DNA from: Nocardioides sp. URHA0032
Lineage (GTDB): Bacteria; Actinomycetota; Actinomycetes; Propionibacteriales; Nocardioidaceae
Assembly (NCBI RefSeq): GCF_000620645.1
Contig: NZ_JIAV01000019.1
Coordinates: 124,001-188,000 of the forward strand
Direction of reading: 5' to 3'
DNA length: 64,000 nucleotides
Below the pieces are notes generated by a model, which saw nothing but the letters and a program-made list of their open reading frames with translations, searched no databases and was not told the origin of the DNA. This document shows, in pieces, positions 51,813-61,094 of the stretch (its first letter is position 1; every line of letters begins with the position of its first letter). Made by a program: the position numbers and the translations under genes.

Positions 51813-52124
51813 ATGGCTGTGACGGTGCGGAGGACGACCTCCCACCTCGATGCCTGGGAGACGATCCGCGGCGAGACGCGGTGGATCGACTACTCATGCC
51901 AGGAGGTCCACGGCGTCCTGACGGTCTACGCGCACCTGTTCCGCCGGGTCCGGGACCGCCTCGACGACAGCCGCGACGTCCTCTTCTGGAAACCCGCGAC
52001 CACGAAGGTCGCCCAGCAGTACCCCGCCGGCGAGTGGGCGGAGGTCGTGCACGACGAACGAGCATGGCCGCCGGTCGGGGTCGAGCCGGTCCCGCGTCGA
52101 TCCCGGCACCGCGCTACGGGATGA
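51813..52124 (+). CDS. Hypothetical protein, 103 aa
   Basis: A 103-residue ORF beginning MAVTVRRTTSHLDAWETIRG, 24 nt after the DUF1684 stop on the same strand. It has no recognisable domain, membrane segment or motif; W/Y-containing first half looks like a folded domain and the last 15 residues are basic (VPRRSRHRATG). It may be a genuine small protein of the operon. Confidence 0.5.
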   Translation: MAVTVRRTTSHLDAWETIRGETRWIDYSCQEVHGVLTVYAHLFRRVRDRLDDSRDVLFWKPATTKVAQQYPAGEWAEVVHDERAWPPVGVEPVPRRSRHRATG

Positions 52125-52137
52125 GGCCCGGGTCGGC

Positions 52138-53312
52138 CTAGTTCCGACGGTGGAACCTGGTGTGGTGTTTCGGGCAGAGGAGCCTGCCGTGGTCGACGTC
52201 GGTGGGTCCGCCGCGGCTCCAGGGGATGTCGTGATGGACGTGGCACATCGCCGGCGGCCAGTCGCAGCCGGGCTCGGTGCAGTGCTGGTCCCGGATCCCG
52301 ATCGCGATGCGCTGTGCCTTGGTGTGGAACCGGCGGGTGCGGCCGAGGTCGAGGACCTCCGAGGGTCCGCCGAGCACGGCGGGGATGATCCCGGCCTCGC
52401 AGGCCAGCCGGCGGGCGGTGGCGGCGGTGATCTTCTCCCCGGTGTCCAGGCGTGCGGCCTGCTCGAGCCGGCCCTCGAGAGCCTCCAGGGTCATGGTGAC
52501 CACCACGGTCGCCGACACCCCGCCGGTCTGCGGGAGCTGGTGGGCGGGGTAGCGCTCGATGAGCTCGCAGAACGCCCGGCCCCTCCGTTCGGGTCCGGGC
52601 CGCAGCGGAACGCTGGGTTCCTGCGGGTCCTGCCGTTTGGGGCGGCGATCGCGAGCAGCATCTTCTTCAGCGCGGCGCCGTGGAAGGACGGGACGGTGAA
52701 CCGGCCGTGGGTCTTGCCGTGGCCGTCGTCGGCCATGACCAGGTTGGTGGCGAGCAGCGCGTCGCGCTCTTCGCGGGCGAGCTGCCGCGCCTCGTACTCA
52801 TCCGCCAGGTCGGGTGCGACCACGTCCATCAGCCGCTTGCCCAGGACCCGCAACCTCGGGGCGGTGTGCTCGCGTCCGGCGGCGACCAGGTGCCGCTCGG
52901 CGCGATCGACCAGGGCGGTGTCGAGGTCGCCGGGCAGCTGGTCGAGCGCGGCGACGATCACCCGGGCCTGCTCGACCACCAGGTCACCCGCGGCCAGCGC
53001 GTCGCGGACATGACCGCGGGTCACCAGCGCCTGCCCGAGGTTGACCTGGCCCAGCACCACGGGCCTGGTCTGCCGGGTCCGATGCGCCCACGCATCCACG
53101 GCCTCGTCGTCGGCGTGCTCGGCCACCCGGGCCTCCAGCTCGGCGACCTTTGCCTTCAACCGGGTCAGCTCGATCAGCGTCGTCGTGGTCTCTGCGGGCT
53201 CCATGGACCACACCGACGCATCGGCGACCGCATCGATCTGGGAGTGGGCGTGGGCGACGGCCACCGAGACCCGGTGCCGGGGTGTGGCCATCGCTGTCAT
53301 GGGTCCACTCAA
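52138..53312 (-). pseudogene. DUF222/HNH endonuclease-like gene (13E12 type) with a frameshift
   Basis: The first part (from 53312) reads an intact DUF222 domain to AALKKMLLAIAAP, then loses frame; reading one frame over restores KRQDPQEPSVPLRPGPERRG and RAFCELIERYP and continues through VSATVVVTMTLEALEG to the HNH motif CTEPGCDWPPAMCHVHHD and HHTRFHRRN. The break is at a run of four C (52639-52642 on the plus strand as GGGG); five would restore the frame. The C-terminus after LCPKHHTR is also shorter than usual. Could be a real null, a slippery run or a sequencing error. Confidence 0.85.
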
Positions 53313-53518
53313 GCATCGAGCACCGACAGTGAGAGGCCCAGAAGCCCTTGCTCCACAGGGATCTGGGTAACGAACAGGTCACGATTCCGAGACGCTTTCC
53401 ACAGGCCGCGCGGCCCCCGGCGGGCCCGCAAGCCGGGAACCGACGGCGACCACCCGCCCACCGCTCCCGTAGCTGCCTTTTCGGTCGCCACCACCCCACG
53501 GCCCGAGAGCCGCGGACA

Positions 53519-54895
53519 TCACCCCGCAACCGCCGCCTCGAACGCCGCGGCCACCTCGAGGAGGAACCGGTCGCGGCCGTGGGCGGCGACGATCTGGATC
53601 CCCACCGGGAGGCCGGAGGCGGTGTGGCCGAACGGGACCGAGATCGCGGGGCAGCCGGTGACGGTGATGAAGTACGCCGCACGCATCCAGTCGAGGTAGG
53701 TCGCCATCGGCTGACCGTTGATGGAGGTCGGGAACTCCTGGTCGGCCGGGAACGGCGGCACCTGGGACACCGGCAGCACGAGCACGTCGTACGACGAGAA
53801 GAACTCCCGCATCCGCTCCGACAGCGTGGTGCGCTGGGCGTACGCGCGGGCGACGTCGGCACCGGTCAGCGCCTCGCCGAGCCGGATGTTGTCGGCGAGC
53901 GACTGCTTGAAGGCGTCCGGGTGCTCGGCCAGGAGCGCGCCGAACCGCGCCTGGAAGTGCCAGGCCCGCAGGGTGCGGAACGTGTCGTCGGCCTCGGAGA
54001 GGTCCGGGTGGGCGGAGTCGACGCTCCCGAAGACCGATGCCGACGAGGACACGATCGCGGCCACCTCGTCGTCCACCTCGAAGGCTCCGCCCAGGTCGAC
54101 CGACAGCGCCACGCGCAGCCCGGACAGCGAGCCGGACAGGGGCGGTGCGAACGAGGAGCCCGAGTCGCCCAGTGCCAGCGGCGCACGGGGGTCGGGTCCG
54201 GCGAGCACCGACAGCAGCAACGCCAGGTCACCGACGTTGCGGGCCATCGGGCCGCCCACCGAGGTGGTCTCCCACTGGTTGGACTGCGGCCACTCCGGCA
54301 CCCGCCCGAGCGACGGCCGCAGCCCGACCACGCCGCAGAACGACGCCGGGTTGCGCAGCGAGCCGCCCATGTCCGAGCCGTCCGCGAGCGGGACCATGCC
54401 GGACGCCAGCGCGCACGCCGCACCGCCGGACGAGCCGCCGGCCGACCGGCTCGGGTCGACCGGGTTCAACGTCGTGCCGAAGAGCGTGTTGAACGTGTGC
54501 GAGCCGGCCGCGAACTCCGGCACGTTGGTCTTGCCGATCACCACCACACCGGCGCGGCGTACCCGCTCGACGAGCAGCTCGTCCCGGTCCGGGACGTGGT
54601 CGGCGAACAGCGGCGAGCCGTACGTCGTCCGCCACCCCGCGACCTCGTGGGTGTCCTTGAACGCGAACGGCAGCCCGTGCAGCGGCCCGACCTCGACGCC
54701 GGACGCGAGCGCCTCATCTGCCGCCAGCGCTCCCTCGCGAGCCCGCTCCTCGTCGAGCGAGACGATGGCGTTCAGCAGGGGGTTGCGCTTCGCGATCCGC
54801 GCCAGGTGCAGCTCGAGGAGCTCACGCGCGGAGATCTCGCGCCGGCGTACGGCGGCCGCCTGGTCGCGTGCGGTCGACTCGACCGTCAGAGTCAT
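53519..54895 (-). CDS. Amidase (amidase signature family)
   Basis: A 458-residue amidase-signature hydrolase. The catalytic Ser-cisSer-Lys triad is K80 (PFAFKDTHEV), cis-Ser 155/156 in SAGGSSGGAACALASG, and nucleophile S179 in DMGGSLRNPASFCG. Substrate unknown; linkage to the Mo-hydroxylase operon suggests an amide produced in N-heterocycle breakdown such as malonamate or ureidomalonate (inference). ATG overlaps the CoxG-like stop by 4 nt; last gene of the operon. Confidence 0.9.
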   Translation of the reverse strand: MTLTVESTARDQAAAVRRREISARELLELHLARIAKRNPLLNAIVSLDEERAREGALAADEALASGVEVGPLHGLPFAFKDTHEVAGWRTTYGSPLFADHVPDRDELLVERVRRAGVVVIGKTNVPEFAAGSHTFNTLFGTTLNPVDPSRSAGGSSGGAACALASGMVPLADGSDMGGSLRNPASFCGVVGLRPSLGRVPEWPQSNQWETTSVGGPMARNVGDLALLLSVLAGPDPRAPLALGDSGSSFAPPLSGSLSGLRVALSVDLGGAFEVDDEVAAIVSSSASVFGSVDSAHPDLSEADDTFRTLRAWHFQARFGALLAEHPDAFKQSLADNIRLGEALTGADVARAYAQRTTLSERMREFFSSYDVLVLPVSQVPPFPADQEFPTSINGQPMATYLDWMRAAYFITVTGCPAISVPFGHTASGLPVGIQIVAAHGRDRFLLEVAAAFEAAVAG

Positions 54896-55527
54896 CGGCG
54901 GCCGAACAATCGCCCGACCACGACCCCGAGCACCACCAGCCCGGCCCCGACGGCGATGCCCTTCGCGAAGTCGCCCTGCGACGAGACGGCGGAGCGAGGC
55001 GGCGCGGAGAAGACCGCGGCCCCGGCCGGGGTCTCGCCGACGGCGACCTGCTCCGACGCACCGGCCGCGGCCGTCACCGGGGCGGAGAGCGTCCGGCCGA
55101 CGTTGCCGAAGAACTCACCGGCCATCCGCCTGGACACCGAGGTGAGCATCCGCTGGCCGACGCCGCCGACCATGCCGCCGACGACCGCGTCCGCCTCGTA
55201 GGAGATGGCCGTGGTGTCCGCGGTCGGCGAGGCGAACGACACCTGCACGGTGGCGTCGATGGTGCCGGGCGCACCCGCACCCGAGAGGCGCATGGTCATG
55301 CCCTCGTGCTCCACGAGGTCCGAGAGGGTGCACTGGCCCTGGTACGTGCCCTTGATCGCGGCCACGCCCGCCGTCACGGTCATGTCGTAGGCGTGATCAC
55401 CGGGGCCGCCGGTCGCGACCAGCCGCTCGCAGCCCGGGATGGTCGCGACCAGCACGCGCGGGTCGAGCAACGCCTCCCAGACCTTCTCGACGGGCTGCTC
55501 GACGACGTTCGATCCAGCGATCTTCAT
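54892..55527 (-). CDS. CoxG-like SRPBCC protein with C-terminal membrane anchor
   Basis: A 211-residue protein: residues 1-145 form an SRPBCC domain of the carbon monoxide dehydrogenase subunit G type (KIAGSNVVEQPVEKVWEAL, DPRVLVATIPGCERL), followed by a linker and a C-terminal span (GIAVGAGLVVLGVVVGRLF) with the RR end inside. CoxG-type proteins recruit or mature Mo-hydroxylases at the membrane. Both ends overlap the neighbouring genes by 4 nt. Confidence 0.88.
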   Translation of the reverse strand: MKIAGSNVVEQPVEKVWEALLDPRVLVATIPGCERLVATGGPGDHAYDMTVTAGVAAIKGTYQGQCTLSDLVEHEGMTMRLSGAGAPGTIDATVQVSFASPTADTTAISYEADAVVGGMVGGVGQRMLTSVSRRMAGEFFGNVGRTLSAPVTAAAGASEQVAVGETPAGAAVFSAPPRSAVSSQGDFAKGIAVGAGLVVLGVVVGRLFGRR

Positions 55528-57902
55528 GAGTGCTCCTGGCGCAGGGTGTACAGCTCGGACGGCGAGATCGGCATCGCCGTGATGGTCAGGCCCTCGGCGT
55601 CCTCGATGGCGGCGGCGAACACGGCGGCGGACGGGATCACGCCGGCCTCGCCCGCGCCCTTGATGCCGAGCGGGTTCAGGGGGGACGGCGTCTCGAGGTG
55701 GTCGATGTCGATGCCGTCCGGGATCTCGGTGACGTAGGGCATCAGGAAGTCCATGAACGACGCGTTGAGCAGCTGCCCGGACTCGTCGTACGCCATCCGC
55801 TCGTAGAGCGCTCCCCCGACGCCCTGGGCCACGCCGCCGTGGATCTGGCCCTCCACGATCATCGGGTTGATCAGGTGGCCGCAGTCGTGGACGACGGCGT
55901 ACTTGAGGATCGTGATCTCGGCGGTCAGCGGATCGGTCTCGACGATGACCGCGTGCATGCCGGAGGCGAACGTCGCCCGCTCGGGCGAGTAGAAGTCCTT
56001 GCCCTCCAGGCCCGGCTCCTCGTCCTCCGCGACCGGGGGCTTGCCGGGGTCGCCGATCGAGAACTGCGTGGCCGCCCTGGACTTCTCGTCGAAGGCGTAG
56101 CGCAGCGGGTTGGACAGCACCGACACGGTGCCGAGGTCGATGGAGTTGCCGGGCGAGCCCTTCACCGACACCACGCCGTCCACGATCTCGAGGTCGTTCT
56201 CGTCGGCCTCGAGCGCCTCGGCGGCGATCTTGAGCACCTTCTCCCTGGTCCGCTTCGCGGCGAGGTGGATCGCCGAGCCGCTCATCACGGCGGCGCGTGA
56301 GGCGAACGTGCCCACGGCGTACGGCATCCGGCGGGTGTCGCCGGTGACGACCTCGACGTCCTCGAACTTCACGCCGAGCTCGTCGGCCACCAGCTGCGCG
56401 AACACCGTCGCGTGGCCCTGTCCCTGCGTCGTGAGCCCGGTCGCGACCTTGACCTTGCCGGAGGTCTCGACGTGCACGTGGGCGCCTTCGTACGGACCGA
56501 CGCCGGTGCCCTCGACGTAGCAGGCGAGGCCGATGCCGACCTGCCGTCCCTGGGCCGCCATCTCCGCCTTGAACGCCGGGAACTCGTCCCAGCCGACGAG
56601 CTCCTTGAGCTTCTCCAACGACGCCGGGTAGTCACCGGAGTCGTACTCGAGCTCGCGGCCGTCCTGGAAGATCAGCCCCTGGTCGTAGGGGAACTCGTCG
56701 GGCTGGATGAAGTTCAGCGCACGCACGTCGGCGCGGTCCTTGCCGAGGTACGCCGCGATCGCGTCCATCGTCCGCTCCATGGCGAAGCAGCCCTGTGGCC
56801 GGCCGGCTCCGCGGTACGGCGTCACCATCACGGTGTTGGTGTACAGGGACTCGAACACGACCCGGTAGTTCTGCGGCTTGTAGGGGCCGAGCAGCTGGGT
56901 CGAGGTGATGATCGGGACGATCAGGCCGTACGGCGTGAACGCGCCGTGGTCGTGCCAGAACTCGACGTCCAGCCCGTGCAGCCGGCCGTCGTCGTCGAAT
57001 CCGACCTCGATGTGCTGCACCTGGCCGCGCTCGTGCGCAGAGGAGATGAAGTGCTCGCGGCGGTCCTCGGTGAACTTCACCGTGCGGCCGAGCGCCCGGG
57101 CCGCCAGCGGCACCAGCAGCTCCTCGGGCCACGGGTGGTTGATCTTCACCCCGAAGCCGCCGCCGACGTCCGGCGTGATCACGTCGACCTGGCCGAGGTC
57201 GAGGCCCATCTTGACCGCGACCGCGGCACGGACCCCGGTCGAGCTCTGGGTGGACGTCCAGACCTGGAGCCGGTTGATGTCGGGATCCCAACGGGCGACG
57301 GTGCCGCGGCCCTCCATCGGCATGCACGCACTGCGCTCGATCGTCAGGTCGAGCTCGAGCCGGTGCGGGGCGTTCGCGATAGCGGTGACCGCGTCGCCGA
57401 CGCTCTGCTCCAGCCTGGCACCGACGTTGCCGGGCACGTCCTCGTGCACGAGCGCGGTCGCGGCGCGCGCGGCGTCGACGCCGACGACCGGCGTCAGGAA
57501 CTCGTAGTCGACGCGGATCCGCGACACGGCGTCCTCGGCGACGTACCGGTCCTCGGCGACGACGAACGCGATCGCCTCGCCGACGTAGTTGACCTCGTCC
57601 TTCGCCAGTGCGTACTGCGTGCGCCCGTGCGTGAGCGCCGGGTGCGGGATCAGCAGCGGCAACGGCTCGGCCATCGGGCCGGTGAGGTCGTCGTAGGTGT
57701 AGACCGCGTGCACGCCCTCGACGTCGAGGACGTCGGCCACGTCGATGTCGAGGATCCGCGCGTGGGCGTGCGGGGACCGGAGCACGGCGGCATGCAGCGT
57801 GTCGGAGCCGATCGCGACGTCGTCGACGTACCGGCCCTGGCCGCGCAGGAAGCGCTGGTCCTCGACCCGCTTCACGCCCTGGCCCATCAGCTTCGTCGTC
57901 AT
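55524..57902 (-). CDS. Molybdenum hydroxylase large (Moco) subunit
   Basis: A 792-residue xanthine dehydrogenase-family Moco subunit: RRVEDQRFLRGQGRYVDD-type start (KRVEDQRFLRGQGRYVDDV), GGGFGVKINHPWPEE, the active-site region PYRGAGRPQGCFAMER and the base Glu in GAGEAGVIPS. The AYXCSFR loop of true CO dehydrogenase is absent, so it is a form-II/other hydroxylase. Candidate substrates are pyrimidines or purines given the linked permease. Two exact 71-bp repeats lie just upstream. Confidence 0.92.
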   Translation of the reverse strand: MTTKLMGQGVKRVEDQRFLRGQGRYVDDVAIGSDTLHAAVLRSPHAHARILDIDVADVLDVEGVHAVYTYDDLTGPMAEPLPLLIPHPALTHGRTQYALAKDEVNYVGEAIAFVVAEDRYVAEDAVSRIRVDYEFLTPVVGVDAARAATALVHEDVPGNVGARLEQSVGDAVTAIANAPHRLELDLTIERSACMPMEGRGTVARWDPDINRLQVWTSTQSSTGVRAAVAVKMGLDLGQVDVITPDVGGGFGVKINHPWPEELLVPLAARALGRTVKFTEDRREHFISSAHERGQVQHIEVGFDDDGRLHGLDVEFWHDHGAFTPYGLIVPIITSTQLLGPYKPQNYRVVFESLYTNTVMVTPYRGAGRPQGCFAMERTMDAIAAYLGKDRADVRALNFIQPDEFPYDQGLIFQDGRELEYDSGDYPASLEKLKELVGWDEFPAFKAEMAAQGRQVGIGLACYVEGTGVGPYEGAHVHVETSGKVKVATGLTTQGQGHATVFAQLVADELGVKFEDVEVVTGDTRRMPYAVGTFASRAAVMSGSAIHLAAKRTREKVLKIAAEALEADENDLEIVDGVVSVKGSPGNSIDLGTVSVLSNPLRYAFDEKSRAATQFSIGDPGKPPVAEDEEPGLEGKDFYSPERATFASGMHAVIVETDPLTAEITILKYAVVHDCGHLINPMIVEGQIHGGVAQGVGGALYERMAYDESGQLLNASFMDFLMPYVTEIPDGIDIDHLETPSPLNPLGIKGAGEAGVIPSAAVFAAAIEDAEGLTITAMPISPSELYTLRQEHS

Positions 57903-58041
57903 GCGGGGTCCCCTCGGAAGTGCGGGGTGGCGGAGCGAAGCGGGGGAAGCCCGCAGTTCCGTGGGGTGCTCATGCGGGGTCCCCTCGGAAGTGCGGGGTG
58001 GCGGAGCGAAGCGGGGGAAGCCCGCAGTTCCGTGGGGTGCT
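57900..58041. repeat. Perfect 71-bp tandem duplication
   Basis: 57900-57970 and 57971-58041 are identical over 71 bp. Each begins CATGCGGGGTCCCCTCGGAA. The pair fills the space between the stop of the Fe-S subunit and the start of the Moco subunit gene. Each unit carries an ATG on the minus strand; that of unit 1 is the start of the Moco subunit gene. Confidence 0.92.
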
Positions 58042-58622
58042 CATGCACCCAGTCCCGTCGACGCGGTGTCCTCGTCCCGGTCCTCGGACGGTAGCTGCGC
58101 CGACCCGGGGCGCGGCGGCTCCGGCGGCGACTCACCCGCTGCCGTGCCCGCCAGCTCCGCGGCTCGCTCGACCGCCTTGACGATGTTCTGGTAGCCGGTG
58201 CAGCGGCACAGGTTGCCCGCGATCATGTCGCGCGCCTCGTCGTGCGTGGGGTGCGGGTTCTGCCGCAACCCGGCCGTGATCGTGGTCAGGAAGCCCGGCG
58301 TGCAGAAGCCGCACTGCAGCCCGTGGCAGTCCATGAACGCCTGCTGGACCGGGCCGAGCGAGCCGTCGTCGTTCGCCAGGCCCTCGACGGTCGTGAGCTC
58401 GTGGTACGCCGCTGAGACCGCGAACATCAGGCAGGACCGCATCGGGGCACCGTCGACGAGGATCGTGCAGGCGCCGCAGACGCCGTGCTCACAACCGACG
58501 TGGGTGCCGGTGAGGCCGAGGTCGTGGCGCAGCGCGTCCGACAGCAGCCGGCGTGCGGGGACCCGGACCTCGTGGGTCGTCCCGTTCACCGTCAGCCGTA
58601 CGTCGTGCAGCTCCTCGCTCAC
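58041..58622 (-). CDS. Molybdenum hydroxylase 2Fe-2S subunit
   Basis: A 193-residue small subunit: plant-ferredoxin-type cluster ligands in [16 protein letters not shown] plus a Cys in MRSC, and the helical second cluster domain CGFCTPGF ... [12 protein letters not shown]. The 30-residue Pro/Glu-rich C-terminal tail after [10 protein letters not shown] is an extension beyond the fold. ATG overlaps the FAD subunit stop by 4 nt. Confidence 0.93.
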   Translation of the reverse strand: MSEELHDVRLTVNGTTHEVRVPARRLLSDALRHDLGLTGTHVGCEHGVCGACTILVDGAPMRSCLMFAVSAAYHELTTVEGLANDDGSLGPVQQAFMDCHGLQCGFCTPGFLTTITAGLRQNPHPTHDEARDMIAGNLCRCTGYQNIVKAVERAAELAGTAAGESPPEPPRPGSAQLPSEDRDEDTASTGLGA

Positions 58623-59455
58623 ATGCCCTCCCGAGCCATCTCCTGTGCAGATCGAACCACCCGCGTGGTGAGCACCCGCACGAGCTGAGAGCGGTACGCC
58701 GCGGTGGCGTGGATGTCGTCCATCGGCTCGAGCTGCGCGAGGGCCGCGTCGCCCAGCTCGTCGTCGGCGACACCGGACAGGTCGACGACCGTCGGCACGT
58801 CGCTGACGGACAGGAACCCGACCCGGACCGACTCCCCCTCGACCAGCGCTGCCGCACCGACGAGGGCGTAGTCGCCGTGCCGCCGGGCGATCTCCTCGAA
58901 CCCCACCCCGGCACCGGGCCGCAGGGCCGGGAAGAACGCGGCGACCGCGATCTCGTCGTGCCCCACCGAGGACTCGAGCGGGCCGACGTAGAGCTCGTCG
59001 GCGGGGATCGTCCGGCGACCCGACGGTCCCTCGACCTCGACCGAGCCGCCGAGCAGCGTGAGCACCACCGGCATCTCCGCGGCCGCGTCGGCGTGCACGA
59101 TCGACCCGACGGTGGTGCCGCGGTTGCGGATCGTGGCGTGGGCGACGTCGGCGAGCGCGAGCGGGACGAGCGGCTGCACGCGGCGTACGTCGTCCGAGGC
59201 CAGGACGGCGGCGTGCCGGGCGAGCGCCCCCACGCGCACGCCCGGCTCGTCGCCCTCGCCCGTGACCTCGATGGTGTCCAGGCCCGGGAGCCCGTTGATG
59301 TCCACCAGCAGCGACGGTGCCGCGAGACGCATGGACAGCAGCGGGACCAGGCTCTGGCCACCCGCCAGCACCTTGGCGTCCGGCTCGCCGGCCAGGGCCG
59401 CGATCGCTTCCGAGAGCGTCCCCGGCCGGCGGTAGTCGAAGGGTGCTGGCTTCAC
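58619..59455 (-). CDS. Molybdenum hydroxylase FAD-binding subunit
   Basis: A 278-residue medium subunit: FDYRRPGTLSEAIAAL and the FAD-binding LAGGQSLVPLLSMRL, then TIRNRGTTVGSIVHADAAAEMPVVL. Passes electrons from the Fe-S subunit to the acceptor. First gene of the five-gene operon with Fe-S, Moco, CoxG-like and amidase genes. Confidence 0.92.
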   Translation of the reverse strand: MKPAPFDYRRPGTLSEAIAALAGEPDAKVLAGGQSLVPLLSMRLAAPSLLVDINGLPGLDTIEVTGEGDEPGVRVGALARHAAVLASDDVRRVQPLVPLALADVAHATIRNRGTTVGSIVHADAAAEMPVVLTLLGGSVEVEGPSGRRTIPADELYVGPLESSVGHDEIAVAAFFPALRPGAGVGFEEIARRHGDYALVGAAALVEGESVRVGFLSVSDVPTVVDLSGVADDELGDAALAQLEPMDDIHATAAYRSQLVRVLTTRVVRSAQEMAREGM

Positions 59456-59478
59456 TCAGTCATTCCTCGGGTCGGTCC

Positions 59479-60939
59479 TCAGTGCTTGTGGTCGCCGTGG
59501 TCGTGGTGGTGCGGAGCCGCGTGGTCCTCCACGTGCGCACCAGTCTGGCCGACCGCGATCACCGCCCCGTCGTCGTCGCCCTTCGGCGCCACCCAGCGGG
59601 CCAGGTGGTAGCCGGCGATGACGACGATCGTGCCGAGCGCGATGCCGCCGAGCACGAAGTCGTCGGTGATCTTGAAGAACGCGCTCGAGTCACCGGCGTC
59701 GAGGCCGATGCCCAGGATCAGGCCGGCGGCCACTGGGACCAGGTTGACCGGGTTCGCGAAGTTCACCCGGTTCTCGACCCAGATCTTCGCGCCGAGCAGG
59801 CCGATCATGCCGTAGAGCACGATCGTGATGCCGGCGAGGACGCCGCCCGGGGTCGCCGCGACGACCTGGCCGAACTTCGGGATGAAGCCCAACAGGATCG
59901 CGACGATGGCCGCGACGAAGTACGCCGCCGTCGAGTAGACCCGGGTCGCCGCCATGACGCCGATGTTCTCGGCGTACGTCGTGGTCGGAGAGCCGCCGAC
60001 GGCCGAGGCGATCACGGTGCCGACACCGTCCGCGGCGATGGCCCGCCCCATGACCGGGTCGAGGTCGCGACCGGTCATGCCGGCGACGGCCTTGACGTGG
60101 CCCATGTTCTCCGCGATCAGTGCGATCACGGCGGGGAGCGCCAGCAGCGTGAAGGTCAGCGAGAAGCTCGGCAGGTGCCAGCCGACCTCCGCCATGTTGT
60201 TGGCGCCGCCGAAAGGCGACTGGTTGCCGACCAGGCCGTCGGCGGTGTGCGGCGGGAAGCCGAACCAGTCCGCGGCCTTGACGTTGTCCCAGCTCACGCG
60301 GTCGCCCGTGACCCCGCCGACGCCGAGCACGTCGAAGAGCCAGGAGAGCAGGTAGCCGAACACCAGGCCGAGGAAGATCGCGATCCGGCCGAAGAAACCG
60401 CGCAGGCCCACCGCCATCAGGATCACCGCGGTCATGGTGATGATCGCCATCCAGCGGTCGGCCGGCATGTAGACCTTGGTCGCGACCGTGGCCAGGTTGA
60501 AGCCGATGATCATCACGACCGCGCCGGTGACGACCGGCGGCAGCACGGCGTTGACGACGTCCGCACCCAGGTAGTGGACGATGACGCCGACGATCGCGAG
60601 CACGACGCCCGAGACCAGGATCGCGCCCGTGACGTCCGCGGGCCCACCGTCCTGGGCATAGATGGCGGCGGCGCCACCGACGAACGACGCCGAGGTACCG
60701 AGGTAGCTCGGGACGACGCCCTTGACGATCAGCAGGAAGCAGATCGTGGCGATACCGCTCATCAGGATCGCGAGGTTCGGGTTGAGACCCATGACGAGCG
60801 GGAACACGAAGGTCGCACCGAACATCGCGATCACGTGCTGGGCGCCCAGGCCCACCGTCTTGCCCCAGGCCAGACGCTGGTCGGGGGCTACCGCCTCACC
60901 GGGTTTGGGATCGACGACTTGCCACTTGAACATCGACAT
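59479..60939 (-). CDS. NCS2-family uracil/xanthine permease with a His-rich tail
   Basis: A 486-residue nucleobase permease with about 14 hydrophobic segments. Motifs: GTSASFVGGAAAI, the substrate-binding ALIAENMGHVKAVAG and the family signature SPTTTYAENIGVMAATRVYS. The UraA-like look favours uracil; xanthine or urate is possible. The C-terminus ends HVEDHAAPHHHDHGDHKH with seven His, unusual for the family and able to bind metal. 23 nt upstream of the Mo-hydroxylase operon. Confidence 0.9.
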   Translation of the reverse strand: MSMFKWQVVDPKPGEAVAPDQRLAWGKTVGLGAQHVIAMFGATFVFPLVMGLNPNLAILMSGIATICFLLIVKGVVPSYLGTSASFVGGAAAIYAQDGGPADVTGAILVSGVVLAIVGVIVHYLGADVVNAVLPPVVTGAVVMIIGFNLATVATKVYMPADRWMAIITMTAVILMAVGLRGFFGRIAIFLGLVFGYLLSWLFDVLGVGGVTGDRVSWDNVKAADWFGFPPHTADGLVGNQSPFGGANNMAEVGWHLPSFSLTFTLLALPAVIALIAENMGHVKAVAGMTGRDLDPVMGRAIAADGVGTVIASAVGGSPTTTYAENIGVMAATRVYSTAAYFVAAIVAILLGFIPKFGQVVAATPGGVLAGITIVLYGMIGLLGAKIWVENRVNFANPVNLVPVAAGLILGIGLDAGDSSAFFKITDDFVLGGIALGTIVVIAGYHLARWVAPKGDDDGAVIAVGQTGAHVEDHAAPHHHDHGDHKH

Positions 60940-61094
60940 GACAGCACCCTTTCGCTGTGTGGGGGCCCGAGTTCCCGCACAAACTAGTGATGTTCATGAC
61001 ACACCCACGACGGCGAGAAATGCCGAAGGAACGCCGTAGCCGCTGGCACCTGTTGTGGGCGCGGCGGGGTGGTACGGACCGGCCGGACGGCAGG

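Noticed and set aside
55524..59455. True carbon monoxide dehydrogenase
   Set aside because: Large subunit lacks the AYXCSFR active-site loop and has PYRGAGRPQ, so aerobic CO oxidation is not supported.
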